Below are positions 1-8,029 of a stretch of DNA of 64,000 nucleotides, one piece after another. The first letter of the stretch is position 1, and each line of letters begins with the position of its first letter. The DNA comes from Lactococcus nasutitermitis (GTDB lineage Bacteria; Bacillota; Bacilli; Lactobacillales; Streptococcaceae), in the NCBI RefSeq assembly GCF_018403765.1, contig NZ_BOVQ01000008.1:61545-125544 (forward strand). The letters run 5' to 3'. Position numbers and translations under genes: made by a program. A model generated the notes under the pieces. The model had not been told where the DNA came from, made no database searches, and was given only the letters and a program-made list of their open reading frames with translations.

Positions 1-2
1 AT

Positions 3-488
3 CTCGTTTATTTGGTTGCTTACGGACTCAGTTTTATCTATGTGATTACTTCCTGGTTCAATCAGCAATATATGCTGATGCACGCAACGCATATCACACG
101 CAAGATTTATTTTTCTTGTATGCTCTGGGTGCTTTCGCTCTCACTTTTGCCAGTACTTGCTGCATGGACAGGGCGGACAATCAATATTTTTCATGATTTG
201 GGACGACATTCGCCCCAAGCACCAGCCTTACTTTTTCTCGCCATGATTTTTCTGTGGGGCGTGAGTTATGCGCACATGGCAAATGCTTTTATCGCTGACA
301 ATCCCAAAGAAAAAGCAGAAATTATTCAAAAAATGGAAGTCTATCAATATTTGAGACATCCGATTTGGCGGATTAGCATGATTTTAGCGTTTATCATCAC
401 CTTTTTCTATCCGCCATTTGTTTTTATCTACACCGCGGGCGAAATGACATTTGCTGTCCTTCGTTCACGCAATCAAACATTTCTTTAG
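3..488 (+). CDS. Membrane protein, TMEM175/DUF1211-like (partial, 5' end outside window)
   Basis: The reading frame is open from the window edge, so the true start lies upstream; the TTG at 12 is probably internal. About four hydrophobic segments are visible, with an aromatic/His-rich stretch (SWFNQQYMLMHATHI) followed by a helix ending in LLPVLAAW. That order resembles the second half of bacterial TMEM175 (DUF1211) potassium-channel proteins, where a W/H-rich helix precedes a helix containing a Leu/Pro end. A second protein that resembles TMEM175 more clearly lies at 37203-38087. The gene is followed after 20 bp by another small membrane protein with its own ribosome site, suggesting co-transcription. 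Family assignment is tentative because the diagnostic N-terminal FSDG-type motif is outside the window. Confidence 0.6.
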   Translation, partial: LVYLVAYGLSFIYVITSWFNQQYMLMHATHITRKIYFSCMLWVLSLSLLPVLAAWTGRTINIFHDLGRHSPQAPALLFLAMIFLWGVSYAHMANAFIADNPKEKAEIIQKMEVYQYLRHPIWRISMILAFIITFFYPPFVFIYTAGEMTFAVLRSRNQTFL

Positions 489-508
489 TAAAAAGGAGAA
501 CATAAAAA

Positions 509-853
509 ATGACAAAAAAAGAATGGATTTATTGGACGATTAGTAGTTTGATTTTATTATTGGCAAGTGTACTGGCGTTTTTGAACCACGGAGTTTACAG
601 TGATATTTCATTTGTCCTGTTGATTGTTGGTGTTGTCGTGGGTTCATTTGTCGCACCAGAAAAAGGCAAAGCCAAGCCCGCAGCGACAAAAATTTATCAG
701 AAATTTTGGTTCTGGGCGATTATTTTTGTCATTCTCTATTGGTTCAGCCTTAATCTGAGCGGTGCAACCTTTGTCTCGCTGATGATGGTGATGCCAGTTT
801 ATTTCATCATTCTAAATCTCCTTGCCCTCAGATATGATATTCGCCGTGCTTAA
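509..853 (+). CDS. Small four-helix membrane protein, unknown function
   Basis: 114 residues preceded by a good ribosome site (AAAAGGAG, about 8 nt before ATG). Hydrophobic segments lie near residues 8-27, 32-48, 66-84 and 88-106, with a short basic loop (EKGKAKPAATKIYQK) between the second and third, and a basic C-terminus (RYDIRRA). I do not recognise the family. It sits 20 bp after the TMEM175-like gene in the same direction and probably shares its transcript; transcription would end at the repeat element immediately downstream. Confidence 0.65.
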   Translation: MTKKEWIYWTISSLILLLASVLAFLNHGVYSDISFVLLIVGVVVGSFVAPEKGKAKPAATKIYQKFWFWAIIFVILYWFSLNLSGATFVSLMMVMPVYFIILNLLALRYDIRRA

Positions 854-864
854 TTTTTGATAAT

Positions 865-978
865 AAAAAAGTTTTTGACAGAGGTACAAACTTACAACTT
901 CGTTATAAGTTCACCTTGTCCGAGAAGGCTGAGAATAAATTCTCTAGCCCCTACGGCAAAACTGTCAAAAACTTTTTT
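865..978. repeat. Element 1: 114-bp repeat with 17-bp perfect terminal inverted repeats
   Basis: The two ends are exact inverted copies (AAAAAAGTTTTTGACAG at 865-881 and its complement at 962-978). Inside are a GAGAAT/ATTCTC hairpin and the string CCTTGTCCGAGAAGG. The interior is clearly related, in opposite orientation, to the elements at 8533-8644 and 9002-9065. The outer A-run and T-run also make it a plausible bidirectional terminator between the convergent genes 509-853 and plsX. Confidence 0.85.
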
Positions 979-988
979 TCTGTAAAAA

Positions 989-1975
989 TCAACTCATTTC
1001 TTCAAAATGTGTGACCAATTTTCCTGTCACATCTGTTTCAAGCATTTTGTGAATTTGTCGAAGTGCCGTCGCAATTTCAATCTCAGTCGAATTGCCATGA
1101 GCCTTGACAACAGGAGCTTTCAGCCCGACAAAAGCCGCACCACCACCAGAACTTGCGATATCTTTCAAGCTGTATAAAGCAGGTTTTACGAGAGCGCCGC
1201 CGATTTTCGTTGTCAAACTACCAGATTTGATAGTTGAACTAATCATCTTGAACATCGTGGACATCGTTCCCTCGATTGCCTTTAGTACCGCATTTCCCGT
1301 GAAACCATCTGCGACAACAACATCCGCAGCACCAGCAAGAATATCACGTGACTCTATATTACCAATAAAATCAATATCCGTCCGTCCAGAAAGCAATTCG
1401 TGCGCTTCCTTAACCATTGGAGAACCTTTTGACTCCTCAGCTCCGTTTGAAAGCAAAGCAACACGCGGTTTTTCAATGCCACGAACATTTTGCGCATAAT
1501 AAGAACCCAAAATCGCAAAATCTACCAAATGTTGCGCCGTATTTTCCGTATTTGCCCCCAAATCCAACATATCAAAACCTTTACCGTCAGAAGTTGGCAA
1601 TGTGGACATCAAAGCAGGACGTGAAACTTGCTTCATCCGTTTCACGAGCAATAAACCGCCAGTCAACAGCGCCCCAGTAGAACCAGCAGAAAGAATTGCA
1701 TCCGCTTCGCCTTTTTTAACCGCAGTCAGTGCTTGAACCAGTGAACTATCTTTCTTTGACTTGATTGCCGTTACAGGATCATCATGGAAATCAATCACTT
1801 CACTTGTAGCAATGATTTCCACATTTTTTTCATCGTCCAAATAATTCTTGATAGCAGCAACGTCACCAAAAAGTTGAAATTCCAAGTCTGGAAATTCTTG
1901 TTTAGCAAGATTTACTCCTTTGATAACAGATTCAGGAGCATTATCACCGCCCATAGCATCAATCGCAATTTTCAT
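989..1975 (-). CDS. plsX: Phosphate acyltransferase PlsX
   Basis: PlsX makes acyl-phosphate from acyl-ACP, the first committed step of membrane phospholipid synthesis in Firmicutes; it is a peripheral membrane enzyme. The 328-residue length is typical. Recognisable features are the N-terminal [15 protein letters not shown], the central [12 protein letters not shown] segment, and [14 protein letters not shown] near residue 220. The purine-rich stretch just before ATG serves as a weak ribosome site. In many lactococci plsX is followed by an acyl carrier protein gene; here the next thing downstream is repeat element 1, with no acpP in the window. Confidence 0.95.
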   Translation of the reverse strand: MKIAIDAMGGDNAPESVIKGVNLAKQEFPDLEFQLFGDVAAIKNYLDDEKNVEIIATSEVIDFHDDPVTAIKSKKDSSLVQALTAVKKGEADAILSAGSTGALLTGGLLLVKRMKQVSRPALMSTLPTSDGKGFDMLDLGANTENTAQHLVDFAILGSYYAQNVRGIEKPRVALLSNGAEESKGSPMVKEAHELLSGRTDIDFIGNIESRDILAGAADVVVADGFTGNAVLKAIEGTMSTMFKMISSTIKSGSLTTKIGGALVKPALYSLKDIASSGGGAAFVGLKAPVVKAHGNSTEIEIATALRQIHKMLETDVTGKLVTHFEEMS

Positions 1976-2056
1976 ATTTTCTCTTTTCTTTACTTATGAT
2001 GATTAAATTCTCTTAATCAAATTATACAAAAAAAGCAACATTTCTGCTACTTTTTA

Positions 2057-2878
2057 TTATTTTCCTCCAATAATCCGCTCAATCTTTGCGAATACACCAT
2101 CTTCATTGTTACTTCCGATAATCTCATCAGCAACTTTTAAAATATCAGGATAAGCATTGCTGACAGCATAAGAAGTACCCGCTTGGCTCGCATATTTTAG
2201 CATTTCAAGGTCATTCATTTGGTCGCCAAAAGCAGCAAGATTGGCATTTGTCAGATGAAGTGCATCAAGAAGTTTTTCAAGTCCCGTCGCCTTGCTAATT
2301 CCCTGAGGAATGATGTCAATACTGGTAAAACCTGTCGTTGTCGCCCGTGCATAAGGTAAATGTTCACTGATAAAAGCTTCGCATTCCAAAGTATGTTCCA
2401 CAGGAAAATTCGTTGTGATTTTGAGCAAAGCATCATCAATCGCACCAATTTCATTGACTTTTTGTGAATTTGGATAGTAAAATTGTGCTGCCTTAAAAAA
2501 TTCTGACGAAATACCTTGCAAAGCGTAAGCACCTTTCAAGCCAGAAATAAGGAAATCATCGGCTGGACTGTAAGGCATTTCGCGAAGAAGTTGGATAATC
2601 TCGCTAATTTGTGGCAGAGTAAAATCCTGTGCAAAGATAATCTCATCTTTGACCGCTACGACACCACCATTTTCAGCCACAAAAGCCATATCATCTGCAA
2701 AACCATCAAATAATTCTTGCAAAGCGAGGAGAGAACGCCCAGATGAAGCAGCAAAAGTTAGATTTTTTTTATTAAATTCTCTCAAAATAGCGTGTAATCT
2801 TGCATGATTGAAAGTATGATCATCACGGAGCAACGTCCCATCCATATCCGTCGCAAATAATTTTAATTCTTTTTTCAT
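2057..2878 (-). CDS. Cof-type HAD-IIB phosphatase
   Basis: 273 residues, starting at MKKELKLFATDMDGTLL. A longer in-frame extension reaches 3016 but runs through palindromic repeats and lacks a ribosome site, so I reject it. HAD motif I is DMDGTLL (catalytic Asp pair), motif II SSGRS, motif III the Lys in GISKATGL, and motif IV GDQMNDLEML. The C2-type cap between motifs II and III identifies the Cof/IIB subgroup, soluble phosphatases acting on sugar phosphates or flavin-type substrates; the substrate cannot be read from sequence. It lies between ABC-F and plsX on the same strand. Confidence 0.9.
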   Translation of the reverse strand: MKKELKLFATDMDGTLLRDDHTFNHARLHAILREFNKKNLTFAASSGRSLLALQELFDGFADDMAFVAENGGVVAVKDEIIFAQDFTLPQISEIIQLLREMPYSPADDFLISGLKGAYALQGISSEFFKAAQFYYPNSQKVNEIGAIDDALLKITTNFPVEHTLECEAFISEHLPYARATTTGFTSIDIIPQGISKATGLEKLLDALHLTNANLAAFGDQMNDLEMLKYASQAGTSYAVSNAYPDILKVADEIIGSNNEDGVFAKIERIIGGK

Positions 2879-2899
2879 ATTTTTCTCACTTTTTATTTT

Positions 2900-2913
2900 T
2901 GATAGTTCTGTCA
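2900..2913. repeat. TGACAG palindrome, one-base variant
   Basis: TGATAGTTCTGTCA with T-rich left and A-rich right flanks, in the region upstream of the HAD phosphatase gene. It differs from the family core by one base. Confidence 0.6.
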
Positions 2914-3001
2914 AAAATACTTTTCTCTGTTTATTATAACTTATTATGATAATGATTTCAAAGTGTTCAAAAAAACAGTCGAATAGACTGTTTTTATTTT
3001 T

Positions 3002-3015
3002 TGACAGTTTTGTCA
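3002..3015. repeat. TGACAG palindrome, near copy
   Basis: TGACAGTTTTGTCA flanked by TTTTT and AAAAA, in the short gap between the ABC-F gene and the HAD phosphatase gene. Confidence 0.75.
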
Positions 3016-3022
3016 AAAAAGT

Positions 3023-4648
3023 TTAATCCGCCCAAAGCGCTTTGACTTTCGCCTGAACCTCTTCGTTTTCCAAGAAATCATCGTAGCTTTCGCCGATACG
3101 GTCAATCACACCATTTTTAGACAATACAACGATATGATTTGCCAAAGTCGAGATAAATTCGTGGTCATGTGAGCTAAAGAGAATAGAACCTTTAAATGCT
3201 TTGAGACCATCATTAAGTGCAGAAATTGATTCCAAATCCAAATGATTTGTTGGGTCATCAAGTACAAGCACATTTGCACGTTGAAGCATCATTTTAGAAA
3301 GCATGACACGAACTTTTTCGCCACCAGAAAGAACAGAAACAGATTTCAAAGATTCCTCGCCTTTAAAAAGCATTCTTCCCAAGAAACCACGAAGATAAGT
3401 ATTATCGTCTTCTTCCTTCGTCAAGACAAATTGGCGCAACCAATCAAGAATTGAATCACCATCAGCGAAGTCTCGTGTATTATCTTTTGGCAGATAAGAA
3501 CGCGTTGTTGTCACACCCCACTTAATCTCGCCAGTATAGTCAATATCGCCCATCAAAGCACGAATAAGTGCTGTTTGTTGAATATCATTTTGCCCGATAA
3601 AAACAGTCTTATCTCCAGGAGTGAGGATAAATGAAATATTATCCAAAATCTTTTCGCCATCAATTTCCACAGAAAGATTTTCCACACGAAGCAAATCATT
3701 CCCAATCTCACGTTCTTGGTCAAAGCCGATAAATGGATATTTACGTGAAGACGGAACGAATTCTTCCACTTCAATCTTATCCAGCATTTTCTTACGAGAA
3801 GTCGCTTGTTTTGATTTAGAAGCATTTGCTGAGAAACGTGCAATAAACTCTTTGAGTTCAGCAATTTTTTCCTCAGCCTTACGATTTTGGTCGCCTTGTA
3901 AACGAAGTGCTAACTCAGAAGATTGTTTCCAAAAATCATAATTTCCTGGATAGAGCTTGATTTTACCGTAGTCCAGGTCAGCCATATAAGTACAAACATT
4001 GTTCAAAAAGTGACGGTCATGAGAAACCACGATGACTGTATTTTCAAAGTTAATCAAGAAATCTTCCAACCAGTTAATCGCCTGAATATCTAGTCCGTTG
4101 GTTGGTTCATCCAGCAACAGTACATCAGGTTTACCAAAAAGTGCTTTGGCAAGCAGGACTTTGACATGTTCACCAGAAGTCAGATTTGCCATGCTATCAC
4201 TATGTTGTTCAGTTTTAATTCCCAAATTTTGCAACAATCGAGCAGCTTCAGCTTCAGCTTCGTAACCGCCCATTTCGCCAAATTCAGCTTCAAGTTCCGC
4301 AGCGCGCATGAAATCATCGTCTGTTGCATCAGGATTCATATAAATTGCATTTTTTTCCTGATTGATTTGGAAAAGTTTTTCATTGCCCATCATCACAACA
4401 TCAAGCGGTGTTTTATCTTCATAATCATAGTGATTTTGACGCAAAACAGACATCCGTTCGTTAGGCCCAAGTGAAACGTGCCCTGTCGTCGGTTGGATTT
4501 CGCCATCTAAGATTTTGAGAAAAGTTGATTTACCAGCACCATTTGCGCCGATGAGTCCATAGCAGTTTCCTGCTGTAAATTTAATATTGACCTCATCAAA
4601 AAGTTTGCGGTCAGAAAATTGTAAAGAAATGTCAGATACAGTAAGCAT
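3023..4648 (-). CDS. ABC-F family ATPase (ribosome-associated type)
   Basis: 541 residues with two ATP-binding cassettes and no membrane domain, the ABC-F layout; such proteins act on the ribosome in translation or antibiotic protection. The first cassette has Walker A GANGAGKST and Walker B VLLLDEPT; its signature is LTSGE rather than LSGGQ. The linker carries the basic SKSKQATSRKK stretch. The second cassette lacks a normal Walker A lysine (GQNDIQQTALI) but keeps LSGGEK and VLVLDDPTNHLD. From memory, streptococcal homologues share the degenerate second Walker A, so it seems a family trait, not decay. Monocistronic, with its own upstream region at 4649-4800. Confidence 0.9.
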   Translation of the reverse strand: MLTVSDISLQFSDRKLFDEVNIKFTAGNCYGLIGANGAGKSTFLKILDGEIQPTTGHVSLGPNERMSVLRQNHYDYEDKTPLDVVMMGNEKLFQINQEKNAIYMNPDATDDDFMRAAELEAEFGEMGGYEAEAEAARLLQNLGIKTEQHSDSMANLTSGEHVKVLLAKALFGKPDVLLLDEPTNGLDIQAINWLEDFLINFENTVIVVSHDRHFLNNVCTYMADLDYGKIKLYPGNYDFWKQSSELALRLQGDQNRKAEEKIAELKEFIARFSANASKSKQATSRKKMLDKIEVEEFVPSSRKYPFIGFDQEREIGNDLLRVENLSVEIDGEKILDNISFILTPGDKTVFIGQNDIQQTALIRALMGDIDYTGEIKWGVTTTRSYLPKDNTRDFADGDSILDWLRQFVLTKEEDDNTYLRGFLGRMLFKGEESLKSVSVLSGGEKVRVMLSKMMLQRANVLVLDDPTNHLDLESISALNDGLKAFKGSILFSSHDHEFISTLANHIVVLSKNGVIDRIGESYDDFLENEEVQAKVKALWAD

Positions 4649-4810
4649 TTATTGTCCTTTGTGTCATTTTAGTATATTCTCCTTATTCTATCATATTTTA
4701 CTAAAATTATAAACCTGCCACATCATTGTTTTGCCCATTAAAACCAAAAGTACCAAAAATAGTTTTAGGTAAATTTTAGATAAGCTTGAGCGACGATTAA
4801 GCAACCCTCG

Positions 4811-4843
4811 TTATACTATATTTATTCCAATAAAATTTTTCAT
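4811..4843 (-). CDS. Putative 10-codon mini-ORF (MKNFIGINIV)
   Basis: On the minus strand TAGGAG lies about 8 nt before an ATG that opens ten codons. It follows the hairpin at 4869-4889. A very similar unit (hairpin, TTAGGAG, ATGAAAAAGTTTATT) lies in opposite orientation at 6479-6589, on the other side of the SDR-TetR pair. Translation is unproven; the paired occurrence is the main evidence. Confidence 0.35.
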   Translation of the reverse strand: MKNFIGINIV

Positions 4844-4865
4844 AAAGTTTACTCCTAAAGAATAA

Positions 4866-4889
4866 AAACGAACGGCTGGTTACCGTTCG
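4866..4889 (-). terminator. Terminator after the SDR gene
   Basis: CGAACGG and CCGTTCG form a 7-bp stem; on the minus strand it is followed by TTTTTATT, ending the SDR transcript nine bases after its stop codon. Confidence 0.75.
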
Positions 4890-4897
4890 TCTTTGTT

Positions 4898-5746
4898 TTA
4901 TTTACTATTTTTTGCCATCCGGTTCATCATTATCTTAAAAACTCTTAGGAAAAGACGAGGATGCGCGCGGGCAATGTGAACGATTGAACGGTCACCAAAT
5001 GAATGGAAGTAACGATGTTTTGGATTTTCATCTGTTGCAGCCTTGTAGAAAACTTCAGCAAGTTGAGCAGAAGTAGCACCTGCGCCCATAGAGCCAGAGA
5101 AAACACCACGTAAACTGTCAATAATTGGCTGATAAGCACTATTTTCTTTGAGATTTTTCTCAGCATTTTCCAAAGCGATAGCTCCCCAGCTTGACTCTGT
5201 TCCACCAGGTTGAACAACAATCGAACGAATACCAAATTGACTGACTTCTGTATCCAGAACGTCGCTCCATTGTTGTAGCGCTGCTTTTGTGGCATGATAG
5301 AAAGCGCCGAGCGGCATATAAAGGTCGCCACCAATAGAGGAAATGTTGACGATTCTGCCAAATTTTTGTGTCCGCATTGTTGGAAGAACGAGTTGAGAGA
5401 GTTCCACAGCGCCGAAAAAGTTTGTTTCAAACTGTTTTCTGATATTTTCCATAGGAATTTCCTCAGCAGGCCCGTATTCGCCGTATCCAGCATTGTTGAT
5501 GAGAACATCAATCCGTCCAGTTTTATCTAAAATACTTTGGATAAATGAATGATTACTCTCTGAAACAGTGACATCTAATTTTAAGGCTGTGATATTCTTG
5601 GCAGTTGGGATTTTTTCTACACGACGAGCGCCGGCGAAAACTTGCCAACCTTTACTGGCGAAAAGTTTTGCGGCTTCAAATCCCATTCCATTTGATGCAC
5701 CAGTGATGACGACGACTTTTTGATTTTCCATTTTTATGTTCCTCAA
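4898..5746 (-). CDS. Short-chain dehydrogenase/reductase (classical SDR)
   Basis: An NAD(P)-dependent oxidoreductase of the classical SDR type. Visible motifs are the cofactor loop TGASNGMGFEAAKLF, the NNAG motif (INNAGYGEYG), the catalytic Ser in NISSIGG, and YHATK (catalytic Tyr/Lys). The start is probably MENQKVVV at 5731 or the upstream MRNIKMENQ at 5746; ATG followed by AATCAAAAAG fits either. The gene lies downstream of a TetR gene on the same strand, and its promoter (5806-5835) contains copies of the TetR operator, so it is likely the repressor's main target. The substrate is not deducible; a role in detoxifying carbonyls or quinone-like compounds is inference only. Confidence 0.9.
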   Translation of the reverse strand: MRNIKMENQKVVVITGASNGMGFEAAKLFASKGWQVFAGARRVEKIPTAKNITALKLDVTVSESNHSFIQSILDKTGRIDVLINNAGYGEYGPAEEIPMENIRKQFETNFFGAVELSQLVLPTMRTQKFGRIVNISSIGGDLYMPLGAFYHATKAALQQWSDVLDTEVSQFGIRSIVVQPGGTESSWGAIALENAEKNLKENSAYQPIIDSLRGVFSGSMGAGATSAQLAEVFYKAATDENPKHRYFHSFGDRSIVHIARAHPRLFLRVFKIMMNRMAKNSK

Positions 5747-5780
5747 TTTCGTTATTTTTAAATGAAATTAAATAAATTAG

Positions 5781-5835
5781 TGAATGTTCATTTATTTATA
5801 GAATTATTATAACTAAACGAACATTCATTTGTCAA
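5781..5835 (-). promoter_or_regulatory. SDR promoter with two TetR operators
   Basis: On the minus strand TTGACA (5830-5835), an 18-bp spacer and TATAAT (5806-5811). The spacer holds AAACGAACATTCA (5815-5827); a second inverted copy, TGAATGTTCATTT, is at 5781-5793. The same sequence family recurs in the tetR promoter at 6434-6451. Confidence 0.7.
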
Positions 5836-5845
5836 GAAAAAAGAA

Positions 5846-6421
5846 TTATTTTTTTATTGCATCAATCGAAAGTTCAATCATTTGCTGTATTTCCGCCTCA
5901 TTTGGCAAAGTCCCATTACGAAAATGAAGTTGCAACTGGTCGGCAATCGGCACAGCTGTCCAGCCAATCATTAAGTCTGGACTAATATTTTTAACTTTTC
6001 CGGAAGCAATCAGACGATTGTACAGTTCAATGATAGGCTCAGTTCGTTTCTGGGAATATGCAATTCCTTCGGGAGCGATTTCATTTGGACTTTCCATCGT
6101 TGCGTGCATGAAATAAGCCAACTGGGGATATTTCATAGATTGACGTATCACATGATTGAGGAATTTTTTGACTTGTTCTAAAGGCTCAGAAACAGATAAA
6201 ATTGTTTCCTCCATTCCATCGTCAAAAGTATCCTTGACTTGTATCAAAATCTGGCTCAGCATATCTGCCTTGTCTTTATAGTAAATATAAATCGTTGCAG
6301 GACTGACAGCTGCAAGTTTTGCTACCTTTGCGATTGACAAACCAACAAGTCCAACTTCTTGCGTCAATTGAAAAACGGCTTGTGTGATAGCATCTTTTTT
6401 ATTTTCGTCTATTTTTCTCAT
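5846..6421 (-). CDS. TetR-family transcriptional regulator
   Basis: 191 residues from MRKIDENKKD. The helix-turn-helix is GLSIAKVAKLAAVSPATIYIYYKDKADML (about residues 30-55), the typical TetR signature. A longer frame starting at 6457 is rejected because that codon lies in the -35 box. The -10 box (TATAAT at 6428-6433) ends six bases before the chosen ATG, so the mRNA would be leaderless. Operator-like palindromes occur in its own promoter and in that of the downstream SDR gene, so autoregulation plus control of the SDR is likely. The ligand is unknown. Confidence 0.9.
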   Translation of the reverse strand: MRKIDENKKDAITQAVFQLTQEVGLVGLSIAKVAKLAAVSPATIYIYYKDKADMLSQILIQVKDTFDDGMEETILSVSEPLEQVKKFLNHVIRQSMKYPQLAYFMHATMESPNEIAPEGIAYSQKRTEPIIELYNRLIASGKVKNISPDLMIGWTAVPIADQLQLHFRNGTLPNEAEIQQMIELSIDAIKK

Positions 6422-6427
6422 ATCTTC

Positions 6428-6457
6428 ATTATAAATGAATGATTGTTCATTTGTCAA
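6428..6457 (-). promoter_or_regulatory. tetR promoter with operator in the spacer
   Basis: Minus strand: TTGACA (6452-6457), an 18-bp spacer AATGAACAATCATTCATT, TATAAT (6428-6433). The spacer is the TGAAC/ATTCA operator. The predicted transcription start falls on or next to the ATG at 6421. Confidence 0.75.
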
Positions 6458-6478
6458 ATGTTTCTCTTAAAAATAACA

Positions 6479-6589
6479 GAAGGTCCTCGGTGGAGAGCCG
6501 AGAACCTTCTTAGGAGTAATTTATGAAAAAGTTTATTTAGGAGTATGAAACATATTATACGACTCTTTCCTGAAATGAAACTTAAATGA
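6479..6589 (+). other. Hairpin plus two overlapping mini-ORFs
   Basis: A 12-bp stem with one mismatch (GAAGGTCCTCGG at 6479-6490, CCGAGAACCTTC at 6498-6509) is followed by TTAGGAG and ATGAAAAAGTTTATTTAG (6523-6540, MKKFI), then GGAG and a 14-codon ORF (6545-6589, MKHIIRLFPEMKLK). It resembles the inverted unit at 4811-4889. I see no known RNA family; it could be a small regulatory RNA, a leader remnant or one half of an inverted repeat around the TetR-SDR module. Confidence 0.4.
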
Positions 6590-6667
6590 AAAGAGAAAAA
6601 TCAATAAAAGTTTTGTAATTATTTTTACCTGTTGTTTATATTAAGAAAAAATTATAAGTAATATTTT

Positions 6668-6696
6668 TTGCAAAAAAGAAAGCATTCTTTTATAAT
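6668..6696 (+). promoter_or_regulatory. Promoter of the 65-residue protein gene
   Basis: TTGCAA (6668-6673), 17-bp spacer, TATAAT (6691-6696). Confidence 0.7.
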
Positions 6697-6728
6697 AGAT
6701 AGACCATAAAAGAAAGTAGGAGAAATTT

Positions 6729-6926
6729 ATGAAAGTTACTTACAGATATCTTGACGGTCGAGAAGGCTCAGAAAGCTTTGAAAGCGTTGATGAATTTATC
6801 ATGTTGCAAAATCGCGAAATCCCAGCGATTGATGATTCCGCAAAAGTAGTTAGTGTAGAAATTGAAGGAACTATCTACACATTTACCGGCAATATAGGAG
6901 AATTGTTCTTTGAATTGAACAAATAA
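6729..6926 (+). CDS. Small acidic cytoplasmic protein (possibly DUF4649-like)
   Basis: 65 residues with a strong promoter and ribosome site (AGTAGGAGAAATTT). The sequence alternates beta-like and short helical parts (KVTYRYLDGREGSESFESVDEFIML) and has no signal peptide or membrane segment. Size and pattern recall the small streptococcal DUF4649 proteins, but this is a guess from memory. A weak stem and T-run at about 6937-6960 ends the transcript, so it appears monocistronic. Function unknown. Confidence 0.7.
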   Translation: MKVTYRYLDGREGSESFESVDEFIMLQNREIPAIDDSAKVVSVEIEGTIYTFTGNIGELFFELNK

Positions 6927-6936
6927 GGAGAGAAAA

Positions 6937-6960
6937 GTCGCTTTGTGGTGGCTTTTTTTT
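6937..6960 (+). terminator. Terminator with wobble pairs
   Basis: AGTCGC pairs with GTGGCT (including G-U pairs) around a short loop and runs into eight T residues. Confidence 0.55.
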
Positions 6961-7004
6961 GAATAGAAATTGTTGTTTTTTATCATAGTGAATTACTCTG
7001 AAAA

Positions 7005-7047
7005 TTGCGAAAACCCTCTGTTTAAGTTATAATAAAGATAACTTAAA
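7005..7047 (+). promoter_or_regulatory. Promoter and inverted-repeat operator of the L,D-transpeptidase gene
   Basis: TTGCGA (7005-7010), 17 bp, TATAAT (7028-7033). The -10 box lies inside a perfect 10-bp inverted repeat, TTTAAGTTAT at 7021-7030 and its complement at 7038-7047, which looks like a repressor site. Confidence 0.65.
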
Positions 7048-7068
7048 TATAAGTTAGGAGAACAAAAG

Positions 7069-8022
7069 ATGAAGAAAATTCTTGCTTTCTTAGTTACATT
7101 TATTGCTTTTGGTATGGTCGCTGGAGCTGTTCACGCTGATAGCAATATTTATCGTCTATATAATCCTAATACTGGGGAACATTTTTATACAAGTAGCAGT
7201 GTTGAAAAAAGTGGTTTGCTCAATGTTGGTTGGATTTATGAAGGTATCGGTTGGGTAGCTCCTAGTGCGGGAAGTCCAGTCTATCGTTTATACAATCCAC
7301 ACGCTATGGGCGGAGACCATTATTACACGACAAGTGCTGGGGAACGAGATGTGCTTATGAGAGCTGGATGGCACTATGATGGAGTTTTCTGGCGTTCAGG
7401 AGGGAAAGTTTCGGTTTATGTTGCTTACAATCCTAATGCTCAGTCAGGAGCGCATAATTTTACAACTAATGCGAGCGAGCAACAAAGTCTTTTGAATGTG
7501 GGATGGAAATTCCCAGCGGTTGCTTGGCAAGCTGTGAAACTTGGCTCTGCAAATGGCGGTGTTCAGATGCGTCCGCAAACAGGAGATTATTGGAATTATC
7601 CTTCTGAGTTGAATGCTTATCCAAATATCAATCAATATCCAGGTATCAACATTGTTGTCAATAAAGCAACACAGCGGCTTTATATCAAGTCAAATAATCG
7701 TGTGCTTTATACGATGTACTGCAGTACAGCAAATCCAGCCTTGGGAGCTACACCATCAGGGAGCTATGCGGTTCAAGCTGAACACGGAGCAACTCTTGTT
7801 GAAAATGGTTATGCTGTTGCGAAAACTTATACATCATGGTATCAACACGGGATTTATCTCTTTCATTCCGTTGTCTTTAATCCTAATGGGACAGTCGATA
7901 TAGCGCAGGCAGAGCAACTCGGAAAAACACCTCAAAGTCATGGTTGTGTCCGTCTCACTATTCCAGATGCACGCTGGATATATCAGACTATCCCAGTTGG
8001 AACACCTGTTACTATTCAATAA
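7069..8022 (+). CDS. Secreted L,D-transpeptidase (YkuD) with DUF5648-type repeats
   Basis: 317 residues. A signal peptide ends at about HADS (residue 24). Three repeats follow (YRLYNPNTGEHFYT, YRLYNPHAMGGDHYYT, YVAYNPNAQSGAHNFT, each ending in a GW.Y/F.G segment), the pattern of DUF5648 repeats of extracellular Gram-positive proteins. The last 130 residues are a YkuD domain with the catalytic motif SHGCVRLT and an upstream His (YLFHSVVF); the Cys is the nucleophile. YkuD enzymes form or edit peptidoglycan 3-3 crosslinks or attach proteins to the wall. Three further DUF5648 proteins with different C-termini occur in this window. The promoter overlaps an inverted repeat, so repression is likely. 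Confidence 0.9.
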   Translation: MKKILAFLVTFIAFGMVAGAVHADSNIYRLYNPNTGEHFYTSSSVEKSGLLNVGWIYEGIGWVAPSAGSPVYRLYNPHAMGGDHYYTTSAGERDVLMRAGWHYDGVFWRSGGKVSVYVAYNPNAQSGAHNFTTNASEQQSLLNVGWKFPAVAWQAVKLGSANGGVQMRPQTGDYWNYPSELNAYPNINQYPGINIVVNKATQRLYIKSNNRVLYTMYCSTANPALGATPSGSYAVQAEHGATLVENGYAVAKTYTSWYQHGIYLFHSVVFNPNGTVDIAQAEQLGKTPQSHGCVRLTIPDARWIYQTIPVGTPVTIQ

Positions 8023-8029
8023 TATGAAA

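Noticed and set aside
1104..1680. Plus-strand reading frames opposite plsX
   Set aside because: They mirror the codon pattern of a clear plsX gene, lack ribosome sites and show no domain.
2879..3016. N-terminal extension of the HAD phosphatase
   Set aside because: It runs through two palindromes, has no ribosome site, and the family starts at the MKKELKLFATDMDGT region.
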